Below, piece by piece: positions 1-7,395 of a stretch of 64,000 bases of DNA. This DNA is from an uncultured Kiritimatiellota bacterium (GTDB lineage: Bacteria; Verrucomicrobiota; Kiritimatiellia; RFP12; UBA1067), in NCBI GenBank assembly GCA_934635225.1, contig CAKTYZ010000011.1, positions 1 to 64,000 on the forward strand. The letters are read 5' to 3'. Numbering within the stretch: the first letter of the stretch is position 1; every line of letters starts with the position of its first letter. A program made the position numbers and the translations under genes. The notes beneath the pieces were generated by a model. That model was not told the origin of the DNA. It made no database searches and saw nothing but the letters and a program-made list of their open reading frames with translations.

Positions 1-212
1 GCCTCGGCGATGGTAATCTCTCCTTCGATGTTGCGCCGCGCGGTTTCGACGAGATAGGCCGAGGGCGTGAGGCCATCGACCTTCTGGAGTCCGATCGCCG
101 CCCGCCAGATGCCGGCAAGCTCCGCCTTCCCCGGCTCCTTCGCCCGAAGATACTCGGAAAGGTCGTCCTGACCGAGATCCCGTTCTGCGTCCTCTGTACG
201 AGCTTTCCCCAT
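1..212 (-). CDS. Fic family protein, N-terminal part (cut by window start)
   Basis: The frame starts at the ATG at 212-210 and runs off the left edge, so only about 70 residues are visible. They match the N-terminal extension of Fic/DOC-family proteins: an acidic start (MGKARTEDAE), then LSEYLRAKEPGKAE, WRAAIGLQKVDG and ETARRNIEGEI, a VbhA-like helical region placed before the catalytic Fic domain. The HPFxxGNGR catalytic motif would lie outside the window, so AMPylation activity is not shown. The start is supported by an AAGGAG site 8 nt upstream. The start codon shares one base (TGATG) with the stop of the YhcG-type nuclease gene, so it is translationally coupled to the restriction-modification operon. 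Fic and YhcG genes are common passengers between hsdM and hsdS/hsdR. Confidence 0.7.
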   Translation of the reverse strand, partial: MGKARTEDAERDLGQDDLSEYLRAKEPGKAELAGIWRAAIGLQKVDGLTPSAYLVETARRNIEGEITIAE

Positions 213-1333
213 CACTGCATCTCCTTGTCAACCTCCAGGAGGCGGCTCTCGATTTCCTCGACAGTCGGAATCGTCCCCTCGATCTTCTCTGGATACAGTC
301 GCGAAAGTTCATATTCCGAAATGCCGATTGGCCGGCTTGTCGATTCAAGGGCGTATTTCGCAAACACATTGTCCTTCGTCTTGCATATCAGCAACCCGAT
401 TGTCTTGTTGTCTCCCTCCTTGCGCAGGATATTGTCCACGGCAACGGTATAGGCACCGAGCTGACCGACAAACGACGGCTCGAACTCCTCCGTCTTAACC
501 TCGATGACGATATAGCATCTCAAGCGGACATTGTAGAACAGCATGTCAAGGAACTGTTCCTTGTCTCCGATTTCAAGTCTGTATTCGCGTCCCATATAGG
601 CGAAGCCAGTGCCCAATTCCAGCAAGAACTTCTCGATGTTGAAAACAAGTGCGTTCTTCAGCTGTCGCTCGTTGTGCTTTTCAGTGAGTTCAAGAAAGCC
701 GAAGCAGTAGGGATCGCGCGTCAGGTTCTGTGCCAAGTCGCCTCCGGGAGTGGGGAGCGATGTGGCAAAGTTCGTGACGGCTCGTCCTTCACGTTCGTAG
801 AGGTCTGTGTCAAGGAAGTTGAGCAGAACAGACCTCGACCAGTTGTTCTCAACCGTCTTGCGAAGATAGAACAGAGCCTTGTCGACGTTTTTACATCGCT
901 GTAGAATGTAAAGATGATGCCCCCAGGGGACGGAGAAAAAGGCTTCGCCTAATTGGGAAACAGGCTGTTTCCAATTTGCCACTTCGCCTCCATGATTCAA
1001 ATTGGAAACAGGTTGTTTCCAATTTCCCGAGGGGAGTGAATAAAATGCGAACCATTGACGGATTTGCCTGAGGTTTCTGTAGGAAAAACCCTTCATTTCC
1101 GGGAATTCCGAAAGGAGGTCGTGACTTGTGGCCTCAAGCCACCCCTCGCCCCATTCTGCATTTTGCGATTTTTCAACCAATTCTGCCCCGATAGACCAGT
1201 ACAGCCGCAGGAGCTCGGAATTTACATGGACGGCGGCTTTGACCTGTGCCGATCTTATGCGGACGCCAAGCCGCTTTATCCACTCGCGGTACTCCGCCTC
1301 AAGAGTCACAATATGATTTCTTTGCCCGGTCAT
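212..1333 (-). CDS. YhcG-type PD-(D/E)XK nuclease (DUF1016)
   Basis: A 373-residue protein of the YhcG/DUF1016 family. Residues 12-100 form the helical N-terminal DUF1016_N domain (AEYREWIKRLG, GFSYRNLRQIRQWF). A VPWGHH motif sits near 135-140. Residues 225-345 form the PD-(D/E)XK nuclease fold with likely catalytic D263, E278 and K280 (FLDML then IEVK). These proteins accompany type I restriction-modification and other defence islands, but their exact target is unsettled. The ATG at 1333 overlaps the hsdM stop by 4 nt (ATGA), which decides this start over longer open extensions. Oddity: the heptad NWKQPVS occurs twice (104-110 and 120-126), encoded by two near-identical palindromic segments that look like an in-frame repeat insertion. 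Confidence 0.85.
   Translation of the reverse strand: MTGQRNHIVTLEAEYREWIKRLGVRIRSAQVKAAVHVNSELLRLYWSIGAELVEKSQNAEWGEGWLEATSHDLLSEFPEMKGFSYRNLRQIRQWFAFYSLPSGNWKQPVSNLNHGGEVANWKQPVSQLGEAFFSVPWGHHLYILQRCKNVDKALFYLRKTVENNWSRSVLLNFLDTDLYEREGRAVTNFATSLPTPGGDLAQNLTRDPYCFGFLELTEKHNERQLKNALVFNIEKFLLELGTGFAYMGREYRLEIGDKEQFLDMLFYNVRLRCYIVIEVKTEEFEPSFVGQLGAYTVAVDNILRKEGDNKTIGLLICKTKDNVFAKYALESTSRPIGISEYELSRLYPEKIEGTIPTVEEIESRLLEVDKEMQ
951..1025. repeat. Two near-identical palindromes inside the YhcG-type gene
   Basis: Two copies of an inverted repeat, AATTGGGAAACAGGCTGTTT plus CCAATT at 951-976 and a similar segment at 999-1025, lie 48 nt apart in the coding sequence. Each is an interrupted palindrome (ATTGGAAACAG / TGTTTCCAAT). 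Both are read in the same frame and give the repeated peptide NWKQPVS. They sit just before the conserved VPWGHH block, so the duplication is in a tolerant linker. Whether they are remnants of a REP-like element is inference. Confidence 0.7.
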
Positions 1334-2829
1334 TGGATCAATCCTTTCAGTTCTTCCCACTCTGCGGCGATCTCGCGCTCGGCCTTCTCGAACTCGGCCA
1401 GTATCTCGCTCACGGGCGGGAACACCTCGGCGACGTATTCGACCGTCTTGTACTTGTTGATCGAGAGGTCGTAGTCGTTCCCGGCGATCTCGCCCTTCGG
1501 CACGAAGAAGCATTTTGCCTTGCGGTCGCTCGGCTTATTCGGATCGCGCGCGTGGAACTTCTCGACGACGTCGGGAATGTCGTTCTCCGCGATCGGCGAG
1601 CGCTTGTCGTCGAGCGAGAAGCCGTCCGCCGTCATGTCGTAGAACCAGACCTCGTCCGTGCCGCCATGGTTCGTCTTGGTGAAGACGAGAATCGCGGTCG
1701 AAACGCCGGCGTAGGGCTTGAACACGCCGCTCGGCATCGAGATGACGGCTTCCAGCCGCTGATTCTCCACCAGCTCGCGGCGAAGCGACCTGTGCGCCGT
1801 GGAGCTGCCAAAGAGAACGCCGTCCGGCACGATGCTCGCGCACCGTCCGCCGACCTGGAGCATCTTCGTGAAGAGCGACACGAACAGGAGCTCCGTCTTG
1901 CCGGTCCGCGTGAGCGCCAGCAGGTCGCCGCTCACCTGGTTCTTGAAGAGTTTTCCCGTGAACGGCGGATTGGCCATGATGAGCGTGTACTTGTCGCGCT
2001 CCGTGTTGTTCTGGCTCAATGAATCCTGATAGACGATGTGCGGGTTGTCCACTCCGTGCAGCATCATGTTCATCGCGCCGATCCGGAGCATCGACTGGTC
2101 GGTGTCGAAGCCAGAGAAGAGCGTCGTCTTAAACTTGTCGCGGTTCTGCGGACGGTACAGCTCCTGATTGAACGTGCGGACGAGGTACTGCGCGGCGGAG
2201 ACGAGGAATCCTGCGGAACCCATCGCCGGGTCGGCGATCAGGTCGTCCAGCGTCGGACGCATCAAGGCGACGATCATGTCGACGATGTGCTTGGGCGTTC
2301 GGAACTGCCCGTTCGCGCCCGCCGCCGCCATCTTCTTGAGGAGTTCTTCGTAGACGTCGCCCATCGTGTCCTTGTCGGTGAGCTGCATCGCGCTCATGTC
2401 GGAAACGACGCTCACCAGCACCTGCGGGGTCGGAATGAGGAACACGGCGTTCTTCATGTAGCGCCCGAAGGCGGTGTCGTCCTCGTCGCCGCCCAGACGT
2501 TTGATGAACTCGAACACGTAGTTCCGGACCGTCTCGAACATCTCCGGCGGATTGGCGTTCGAGAAGCGGCTCCACCTCATCCGCTCGTAGTCGCACGCGA
2601 TGAGCGGTTGTTCGGAAATGACGCACTTGCCCTCCTTGAACACCGGGTCCTGCACGGCGGTTCCGAAGGCATTGGCATTCGATTCACGCGCAAGCTGGTT
2701 GTCGTCCAGAAGTTTCATGAAAAGCAGATACGTAATCTGCTCCATCACCGTGACAGGGCTTGTGATGCCCGCCGTCCAGAGCGTGTCCCAGATCTTGTCA
2801 ACCTGACGCTTAAGCTCTCCTGTAATCAT
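1330..2829 (-). CDS. hsdM: Type I restriction-modification DNA methyltransferase subunit M
   Basis: The 499-residue HsdM adenine-N6 methyltransferase subunit modifies the host recognition site, working with HsdS and HsdR. The N-terminal helical HsdM_N region covers about 5-130. The Rossmann methyltransferase domain follows, with SAM-binding motif I DPAMGSAGF at 200-208 and catalytic NPPF at 287-290. Length and order are typical for the family. Its start overlaps the stop of the upstream XRE regulator (ATGA, 2826-2829), and its stop overlaps the YhcG-type gene, so the genes form one operon. HsdS and HsdR are not in the window and are expected beyond the left edge. Confidence 0.95.
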   Translation of the reverse strand: MITGELKRQVDKIWDTLWTAGITSPVTVMEQITYLLFMKLLDDNQLARESNANAFGTAVQDPVFKEGKCVISEQPLIACDYERMRWSRFSNANPPEMFETVRNYVFEFIKRLGGDEDDTAFGRYMKNAVFLIPTPQVLVSVVSDMSAMQLTDKDTMGDVYEELLKKMAAAGANGQFRTPKHIVDMIVALMRPTLDDLIADPAMGSAGFLVSAAQYLVRTFNQELYRPQNRDKFKTTLFSGFDTDQSMLRIGAMNMMLHGVDNPHIVYQDSLSQNNTERDKYTLIMANPPFTGKLFKNQVSGDLLALTRTGKTELLFVSLFTKMLQVGGRCASIVPDGVLFGSSTAHRSLRRELVENQRLEAVISMPSGVFKPYAGVSTAILVFTKTNHGGTDEVWFYDMTADGFSLDDKRSPIAENDIPDVVEKFHARDPNKPSDRKAKCFFVPKGEIAGNDYDLSINKYKTVEYVAEVFPPVSEILAEFEKAEREIAAEWEELKGLIQ

Positions 2830-3059
2830 TTGACAATCGCCTCCGTTGCCTGCTCTTCGTCAGGCTGAAACTCCATGATGTCCCCCGCATCGCACTTCAA
2901 GGCATTGCATATCCTCAAAAGAATGGAAGTCTTGACGTCTTCTCCTTTGGAAAGTCGTGCGAGCGTCGCGGTCGATATGCCAGTTGCCTGACGCAAGTCG
3001 GCTCTTGTCATGTCACGGTCTATCAGCAGTTTCCAAAGTTTTTTGTAGCAAAATGCCAT
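2826..3059 (-). CDS. XRE-family HTH regulator of the RM operon
   Basis: A 77-residue helix-turn-helix protein of the Cro/CI (XRE) type. HTH residues run from about 18 to 60 (DMTRADLRQATGIST, LARLSKGEDVKTSILLRIC), followed by LKCDAGDIMEF. This resembles small regulators placed ahead of hsdM, comparable to controller proteins of RM systems. The start at 3059 is chosen because the protein begins MAFCYKKLWKLL, like its family; longer extensions run through non-coding-looking sequence. It is the first gene of the transcription unit and overlaps hsdM by 4 nt, so it probably autoregulates the operon. A weak dyad (ATACG N5 CGCAT, about 3060-3075 on the opposite strand) just upstream could be its operator, but that is a guess. 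Confidence 0.85.
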   Translation of the reverse strand: MAFCYKKLWKLLIDRDMTRADLRQATGISTATLARLSKGEDVKTSILLRICNALKCDAGDIMEFQPDEEQATEAIVK

Positions 3060-3302
3060 ATGCGTTGTTCGTATTATGATCTTAGCTGCCACTATTTTAG
3101 CAAATCTTGACGCTAATGGCAATGGGGCTGGCAAAACAAATATTCGCCGCGGCAAAACATTTGTTGATGACAGTTCGCACCCCAATGTCCTCTCGTGCCC
3201 GCAAAACCGCTGGGATTCCTCGCCAAGACACGTCGGAGACAAGGGAAGGCAGAGGCTTCTCCGTATCGCAAGCACCCTTTCTCGGTAGGGCGGAGATCAA
3301 AT
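3060..3302. other. Intergenic stretch upstream of the XRE gene
   Basis: This 243-nt stretch lies between the XRE start and the palindrome array. It has no convincing gene: short frames exist on both strands but lack recognisable protein features. It should contain the promoter of the RM operon; a CATAAT near 3073-3078 (minus strand) is the best -10 candidate, without a clear -35. The right half (3180-3300) has higher GC and looks different from the left. Confidence 0.4.
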
Positions 3303-3444
3303 GAACGCGTTCTCTCGTCCAAGAGAACGCGTTCTCTTGGGTAAACGAACGCGTTCTCTTGAGTGAATGAACGCGTTCACTTGCATCAGAGAACGCGTTC
3401 ACTTGAGTGGGAGAACGCGTTCACTTGGTCAGGAGAACGCGTTC
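3303..3444. repeat. Seven-copy tandem array of the palindrome GAACGCGTTC, 22-bp period
   Basis: The perfect 10-bp palindrome GAACGCGTTC begins at 3303, 3325, 3347, 3369, 3391, 3413 and 3435, so every step is exactly 22 bp. The right flank is also conserved (TCTCG, TCTTG, TCTTG, ACTTG, ACTTG, ACTTG, ATTCG), while the rest of each 12-nt spacer varies. Copy 2 extends to a perfect 20-bp dyad, CAAGAGAACGCGTTCTCTTG (3320-3339). The period is not a multiple of three, so this is not an amino-acid repeat. Twenty-two bp is close to two helical turns, so all dyads face the same side of the DNA, as in arrays bound cooperatively by a dimeric protein. The last copy overlaps the pyrG stop codon. Function is unknown. 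Confidence 0.95.
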
Positions 3445-5152
3445 ATTCGCGGTCGGCGAGGCTTAGACGCCCTGTTTCGTCCCAAGGAGCACCTGACGCT
3501 GTCCCCAAGGAGATGGCTTTCTTCCGCTTCAGGGCCGCCGCGACAAGTCCGCCGAAGAGCGGATGCGGCGCAGTCGGACGCGACTTGAACTCGGGATGAA
3601 ACTGGCCCGCGATAAAGTACGGATGACCTGGCAGCTCGACGATCTCGACGAGCGTGCCGTCCGGCGACAGGCCGGAGACGACCAGCCCCGCCGCCTCCAA
3701 GGCCTTGCGGCCTTCCGTGTCGTAGCCCAGTTCGTAGCGGTGGCGATGGCGCTCGGAAATGGTGAAGTCCGACTTGCCCTTCTCGCCAGAGGCGGGCGCG
3801 TAAAGCTTCGCCGCGAGCGTCCCCTTCTTGACGACGCAGGGATAGGCCCCGAGGCGCATCGTGCCGCCCTTCTGCGTCACGCCCTTCTGGTCTTCCATGA
3901 GGTCGATTACCGGATGCGCCGTCTTCGGGTCGAACTCCGTCGAGTTCGCGTCCGCCCAGCCAACGACGTCACGCGCGAACTCGATGGCCGTGCACTGCAT
4001 GCCGAGGCAGATGCCGAGAAACGGGATCTTGTGCTCACGCGCATACCGGATCGCCAGGCACTTGCCCGCGATGCCGCGACTGCCGAAGCCGCCCGGCACG
4101 AGGATGCCGTCCACGCCCTTGAGAAGGCCAAGGTCCTTCTCAAGCTCTTCCGCCTCGACGCATTTCACGTTCACCTTGCAGTCGTGCGCCATGCCCGCAT
4201 GGTGCAGGGCCTCGTGAACCGACTTGTAGGCGTCGCGAATCGCGATGTACTTGCCGACGAGCGCAATCGTGCAGGACCTTTTCGGCTGCGTCGCCTTCTT
4301 GACGAGCGTGTCCCACACCGTGTGCTTGACTGGCCAGATGTCGAGATGAAGCTGCTTCAGGACCTCCTCGTCAAGGCCCTGCTTGCGCAGTTCGCGCGGA
4401 ATCGCATAGACGGAGTCCGTGACGTCCTTCTCTTCGATGACGCGTTCGGGCCGGACGTTGCAGAAGAGCGCGAGCTTGTCCAGGTGTTCCTTTGGTATCG
4501 TCATCTCCGTGCGGCACACGAGGATGTCGGGGATGATGCCGATGGCGCGGAGCTGCCCGACGGAGTGCTGCGACGGCTTCGTCTTCAGTTCGCCCGCCGC
4601 CTTGAGATAGGGGACGAGCGTCAGATGCACGAAGCACGTGTTGTCAGAGCCGTGCTCGAAGCGGAACTGCCGCGCCGCCTCCAAGAACGGCAAGGACTCG
4701 ATGTCGCCCGAGACGCCGCCGATTTCACAGAGGACGATGTCGCAATCGTGTTCGCCGGCGGACCTGATGGCGTCCTTGATTTCATTCGTGACGTGCGGGA
4801 CGACCTGCACGGTGCCGCCCAAATAGCCGCCCGCGCGTTCGCGCGCCAAGACCGCCGAATAGATGCGCCCGGACGTGTAGTTCGAGGCCTTCGAGCAGGT
4901 CACGCCCGCAAAGCGTTCGTAATGTCCGAGATCAAGGTCAGTCTCGGCGCCATCGTCCGTTACGAACACCTCGCCGTGCTGATACGGGCTCATCGTGCCC
5001 GGATCGACGTTGAGATACGGATCGAGCTTCTGCATGAAGACCTTGTAGCCGCGGCTCTTCAGCAAAAGCGCGAGGGAAGCGGACGTGATGCCCTTGCCAA
5101 GGGAACTCACGACGCCGCCCGTGATAAAGACGTATTTGACTTGTTTTTTCAT
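3443..5152 (-). CDS. pyrG: CTP synthase
   Basis: Converts UTP to CTP using ATP and glutamine-derived ammonia. The 569-residue protein has the amidoligase domain at about 1-270 (ITGGVVSSLGKG at 10-21, DPYLNVDPGTMSPYQHGEV at 44-62). The class I glutamine amidotransferase domain covers about 295-540, with the nucleophile C382 in GICLGMQ and H519/E521 in FHPEF. The core is complete. Oddity: after LVAAALKRKK (about 545) there is a tail of some 24 residues (ending LSLADRE) not expected in the family, and the stop codon lies within the last palindrome of the adjacent array. The array or a related element may have remodelled the 3' end. carA lies 11 nt upstream, so the two nucleotide-synthesis genes are likely co-transcribed. 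Confidence 0.97.
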   Translation of the reverse strand: MKKQVKYVFITGGVVSSLGKGITSASLALLLKSRGYKVFMQKLDPYLNVDPGTMSPYQHGEVFVTDDGAETDLDLGHYERFAGVTCSKASNYTSGRIYSAVLARERAGGYLGGTVQVVPHVTNEIKDAIRSAGEHDCDIVLCEIGGVSGDIESLPFLEAARQFRFEHGSDNTCFVHLTLVPYLKAAGELKTKPSQHSVGQLRAIGIIPDILVCRTEMTIPKEHLDKLALFCNVRPERVIEEKDVTDSVYAIPRELRKQGLDEEVLKQLHLDIWPVKHTVWDTLVKKATQPKRSCTIALVGKYIAIRDAYKSVHEALHHAGMAHDCKVNVKCVEAEELEKDLGLLKGVDGILVPGGFGSRGIAGKCLAIRYAREHKIPFLGICLGMQCTAIEFARDVVGWADANSTEFDPKTAHPVIDLMEDQKGVTQKGGTMRLGAYPCVVKKGTLAAKLYAPASGEKGKSDFTISERHRHRYELGYDTEGRKALEAAGLVVSGLSPDGTLVEIVELPGHPYFIAGQFHPEFKSRPTAPHPLFGGLVAAALKRKKAISLGTASGAPWDETGRLSLADRE

Positions 5153-5163
5153 AAGGAAAACGC

Positions 5164-6372
5164 TTAACGACCCTTCTCCGCCTCATGCTTCGGGCTTCTC
5201 TCCATCATTTCGCGAAACGCCTCGAACAGGTACTTCGAGTCATGCGGCCCCGGACAGCTCTCGGGGTGGTACTGCACGGAGAACGCCGGCAGCGTCTTGT
5301 GCCGCACGCCCTCGATGGAGCCGTCGTTGAGATTGACATGCGTGACCGACAGGCAGTCCGGCACGGATTCCGGAAGGACCGCAAAGTTGTGGTTCTGGCT
5401 CGTGATCTCGACCTTTCCCGTCGCGAGGTTCTTCACGGGATGGTTGCAGCCATGATGACCGAACTTCAGCCGTCCCGTCTTCGCTCCACACGCCAGTGAA
5501 AGAAGCTGATGCCCGAGACAGATGCCGAAGATCGGCACGCGTCCCAGAAGAGCCTTGACGTTCTCGACCGCATAGCCAACCGCCGCCGGATCAGCCGGAC
5601 CGTTTGAAAGGAAGACGCCGTCCGGATCCATCGCCAGCACGTTCGCCGCCGAGGTTTGCGCCGGCACGACCGTCACCCGCGCGAATCCCGCCAGCGACCG
5701 CAGGATGTTCGTCTTCACGCCAAAGTCGTAACAGACGACATGGAGACTTCCGTCTTTTTCCTTTTCCCTTCTTCCTTCCGCATCAAACTCATAGGGGGCT
5801 TCGCAGCTCACGCGGCTGGCGTAGTCCTGTCCGTCAAGCCCTTCCCACGCCCGCGCCTTCTCGACGCCATCCTCCTCCGAGACGTCTCCGACCTCTCCCA
5901 TTCGATTGCTCGACGATCCGACCGTTCGGTCGTTTCCCAAAAACGCCTTCTGATTCCCGTGTTCGCGCAGATGGATCGTGAGCGCACGCGTATCGACACC
6001 GTAGATGCCCGGCACACCGTTCGCCTTGAGGTAGGCGTCCAGCGACTGCGTCGCGCGGAAGTTCGACGGTTCCGTCAAGTCGCCGATCACAAGCCCTGAA
6101 AGGAAAAGACCCCGAGACTCGACGTCTTCGGGGTTGACTCCGTAATTGCCGACTTCGGCGGTCGTGAGGGTGACGAACTGTCCTGCATAGGAGGGATCCG
6201 TCAAAACCTCCTGATAGCCGCACATGCCGGTGTTGAAGACAACCTCCCCACATCGATTGGCCCGTGCGCCGAACGCAACGCCATGAAAGACCGTCCCGTC
6301 CGCCAACGCAAGAAACGCCGCGCGTTCACGCTCGGCCCGCCATTTCAACTCAAGTTCGCTCTTCATAGGCAT
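5164..6372 (-). CDS. carA: Carbamoyl-phosphate synthase small (glutaminase) subunit
   Basis: Hydrolyses glutamine to supply ammonia to CarB for carbamoyl phosphate, the precursor of pyrimidines and arginine. The chosen ATG at 6372 has a GGGAG site 6 nt upstream and gives 402 residues. The CPSase small-chain N-domain (LADGTVFHGVAFGA, TGMCGYQEVLTDPSY) is followed by the class I amidotransferase domain with C285 in GICLGHQ and H369/E371 in YHPES. Between the domains is a slightly expanded, Ser/Glu-rich linker (RTVGSSSNRMGEVGDVSEEDG) not seen in the E. coli protein. carB is not in the window. It precedes pyrG in the same direction. Confidence 0.96.
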   Translation of the reverse strand: MPMKSELELKWRAERERAAFLALADGTVFHGVAFGARANRCGEVVFNTGMCGYQEVLTDPSYAGQFVTLTTAEVGNYGVNPEDVESRGLFLSGLVIGDLTEPSNFRATQSLDAYLKANGVPGIYGVDTRALTIHLREHGNQKAFLGNDRTVGSSSNRMGEVGDVSEEDGVEKARAWEGLDGQDYASRVSCEAPYEFDAEGRREKEKDGSLHVVCYDFGVKTNILRSLAGFARVTVVPAQTSAANVLAMDPDGVFLSNGPADPAAVGYAVENVKALLGRVPIFGICLGHQLLSLACGAKTGRLKFGHHGCNHPVKNLATGKVEITSQNHNFAVLPESVPDCLSVTHVNLNDGSIEGVRHKTLPAFSVQYHPESCPGPHDSKYLFEAFREMMERSPKHEAEKGR

Positions 6373-6489
6373 ACAACACTCCCGCACGTCTGTGCAAATG
6401 GCGTGCCAGCCTACGCGTGAAAACATTCCGCCCTCAGGCGGACATCAGATGTAAAACCGCATCCGAACGGATTACAGGGCCTGAAACGT

Positions 6490-7395
6490 TCAGCGCAAAT
6501 GCTCCAGCTGATCGTGGAGCGAGAGCTTCAGCGGCAAATCCAGACAAAGCAGCCGCAACAGCCGGAAGACGCGTCCCGAACGGACGCGAATCGCCCCCGG
6601 GACCTTTCCAAAGCGCACGATTTCGTGCAGAACCTGCACCGGCATGCCCTCCCAAAGTGCGCGCAAGCCGCCCTCGGGCGTCACGGAGGCCCGGCTGGAG
6701 AAGACGGTTTCGCCCGTCTTCCCGTTCTTGACGAGAAGTTCGTAGACGCAGCGCGGTCGCGCCTCCTTCGTCATCACGTTCGGCAGGATCCGAAGATCGA
6801 GTTCCCATGCTTCGTCTGCGGCAAACGGCAAGTCTTGCGCGGACTTGATGAGATCCTTTGGCAAGGTGATCGTCTCCTTGTAAGGCGGCGGATCGGGAAT
6901 CGTCAACGGACTGTCGGCCCACTTCCCGGACGCCTCCTCGACACGCGCAAAGACGGCTCGGTCGTTCGCAAAGCGCAACGGCAGGGCCGGATCGCTCTCG
7001 ACGCGCAAAAAGACGCCGTAAGCCTCCCACAGGATCTTCGAGACAAGATCATCCGTCCCGTCCACGACCTCGCACGGCAGATACCCCGGATCGTTTCGGA
7101 AGACCTTCACCTCGCCCGTCGTCAGGATGACAAGCTCAAAATGCGGGAACTCAATCGGACTTGAGCAGAAGCCGAAGTTGTTGTCAATCCGCGTCCGCAC
7201 GAAGTCATGAAGCGTCTGCCAGCCTTCCAGCATCAGGAAACGCGCCTTCACGGGCTTCCCGTCGCCTTTCATCACCGTGCAGAAATACGGAAAGACCGTC
7301 CCGCGCGGCTTGACGGCGAAATTATAACGCGAAAGGACGTCCCAGAGACCCAGGGCGTCCATCCGCGTGCCGATGGTCGGGAAATCAGGACGCAT
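6490..7395 (-). CDS. Conserved hypothetical protein coupled to the DUF4340 gene
   Basis: A 301-residue protein that I do not recognise. There is no signal peptide or membrane segment, so it is probably cytoplasmic. Visible features are an N-terminal stretch TRMDALGLWDVLSRYNFAVKPRG, a Cys-containing LPCEVVDGTDDLVS region, and a basic Leu-rich C-terminus (GRVFRLLRLLCLDLPLKLSL). Its start overlaps the end of the DUF4340 gene by 11 nt, with AAAGG just ahead of the ATG, so it is the last member of the Gld-like exporter operon. Function unknown. Confidence 0.75.
   Translation of the reverse strand: MRPDFPTIGTRMDALGLWDVLSRYNFAVKPRGTVFPYFCTVMKGDGKPVKARFLMLEGWQTLHDFVRTRIDNNFGFCSSPIEFPHFELVILTTGEVKVFRNDPGYLPCEVVDGTDDLVSKILWEAYGVFLRVESDPALPLRFANDRAVFARVEEASGKWADSPLTIPDPPPYKETITLPKDLIKSAQDLPFAADEAWELDLRILPNVMTKEARPRCVYELLVKNGKTGETVFSSRASVTPEGGLRALWEGMPVQVLHEIVRFGKVPGAIRVRSGRVFRLLRLLCLDLPLKLSLHDQLEHLR

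Noticed and set aside
3303..3444. CRISPR array
   Set aside because: Repeats are 10 bp with 12-nt gaps, far shorter than CRISPR repeats and spacers, and no cas gene is near.
3563..5167. Plus-strand frame opposite pyrG
   Set aside because: Arg-rich, without recognisable motifs; pyrG on the other strand is certain.
5915..5945. Interrupted inverted repeat CGACCG-TT-CGGTCG within carA
   Set aside because: Lies inside the Ser/Glu linker coding region and has no evident role; single copy.
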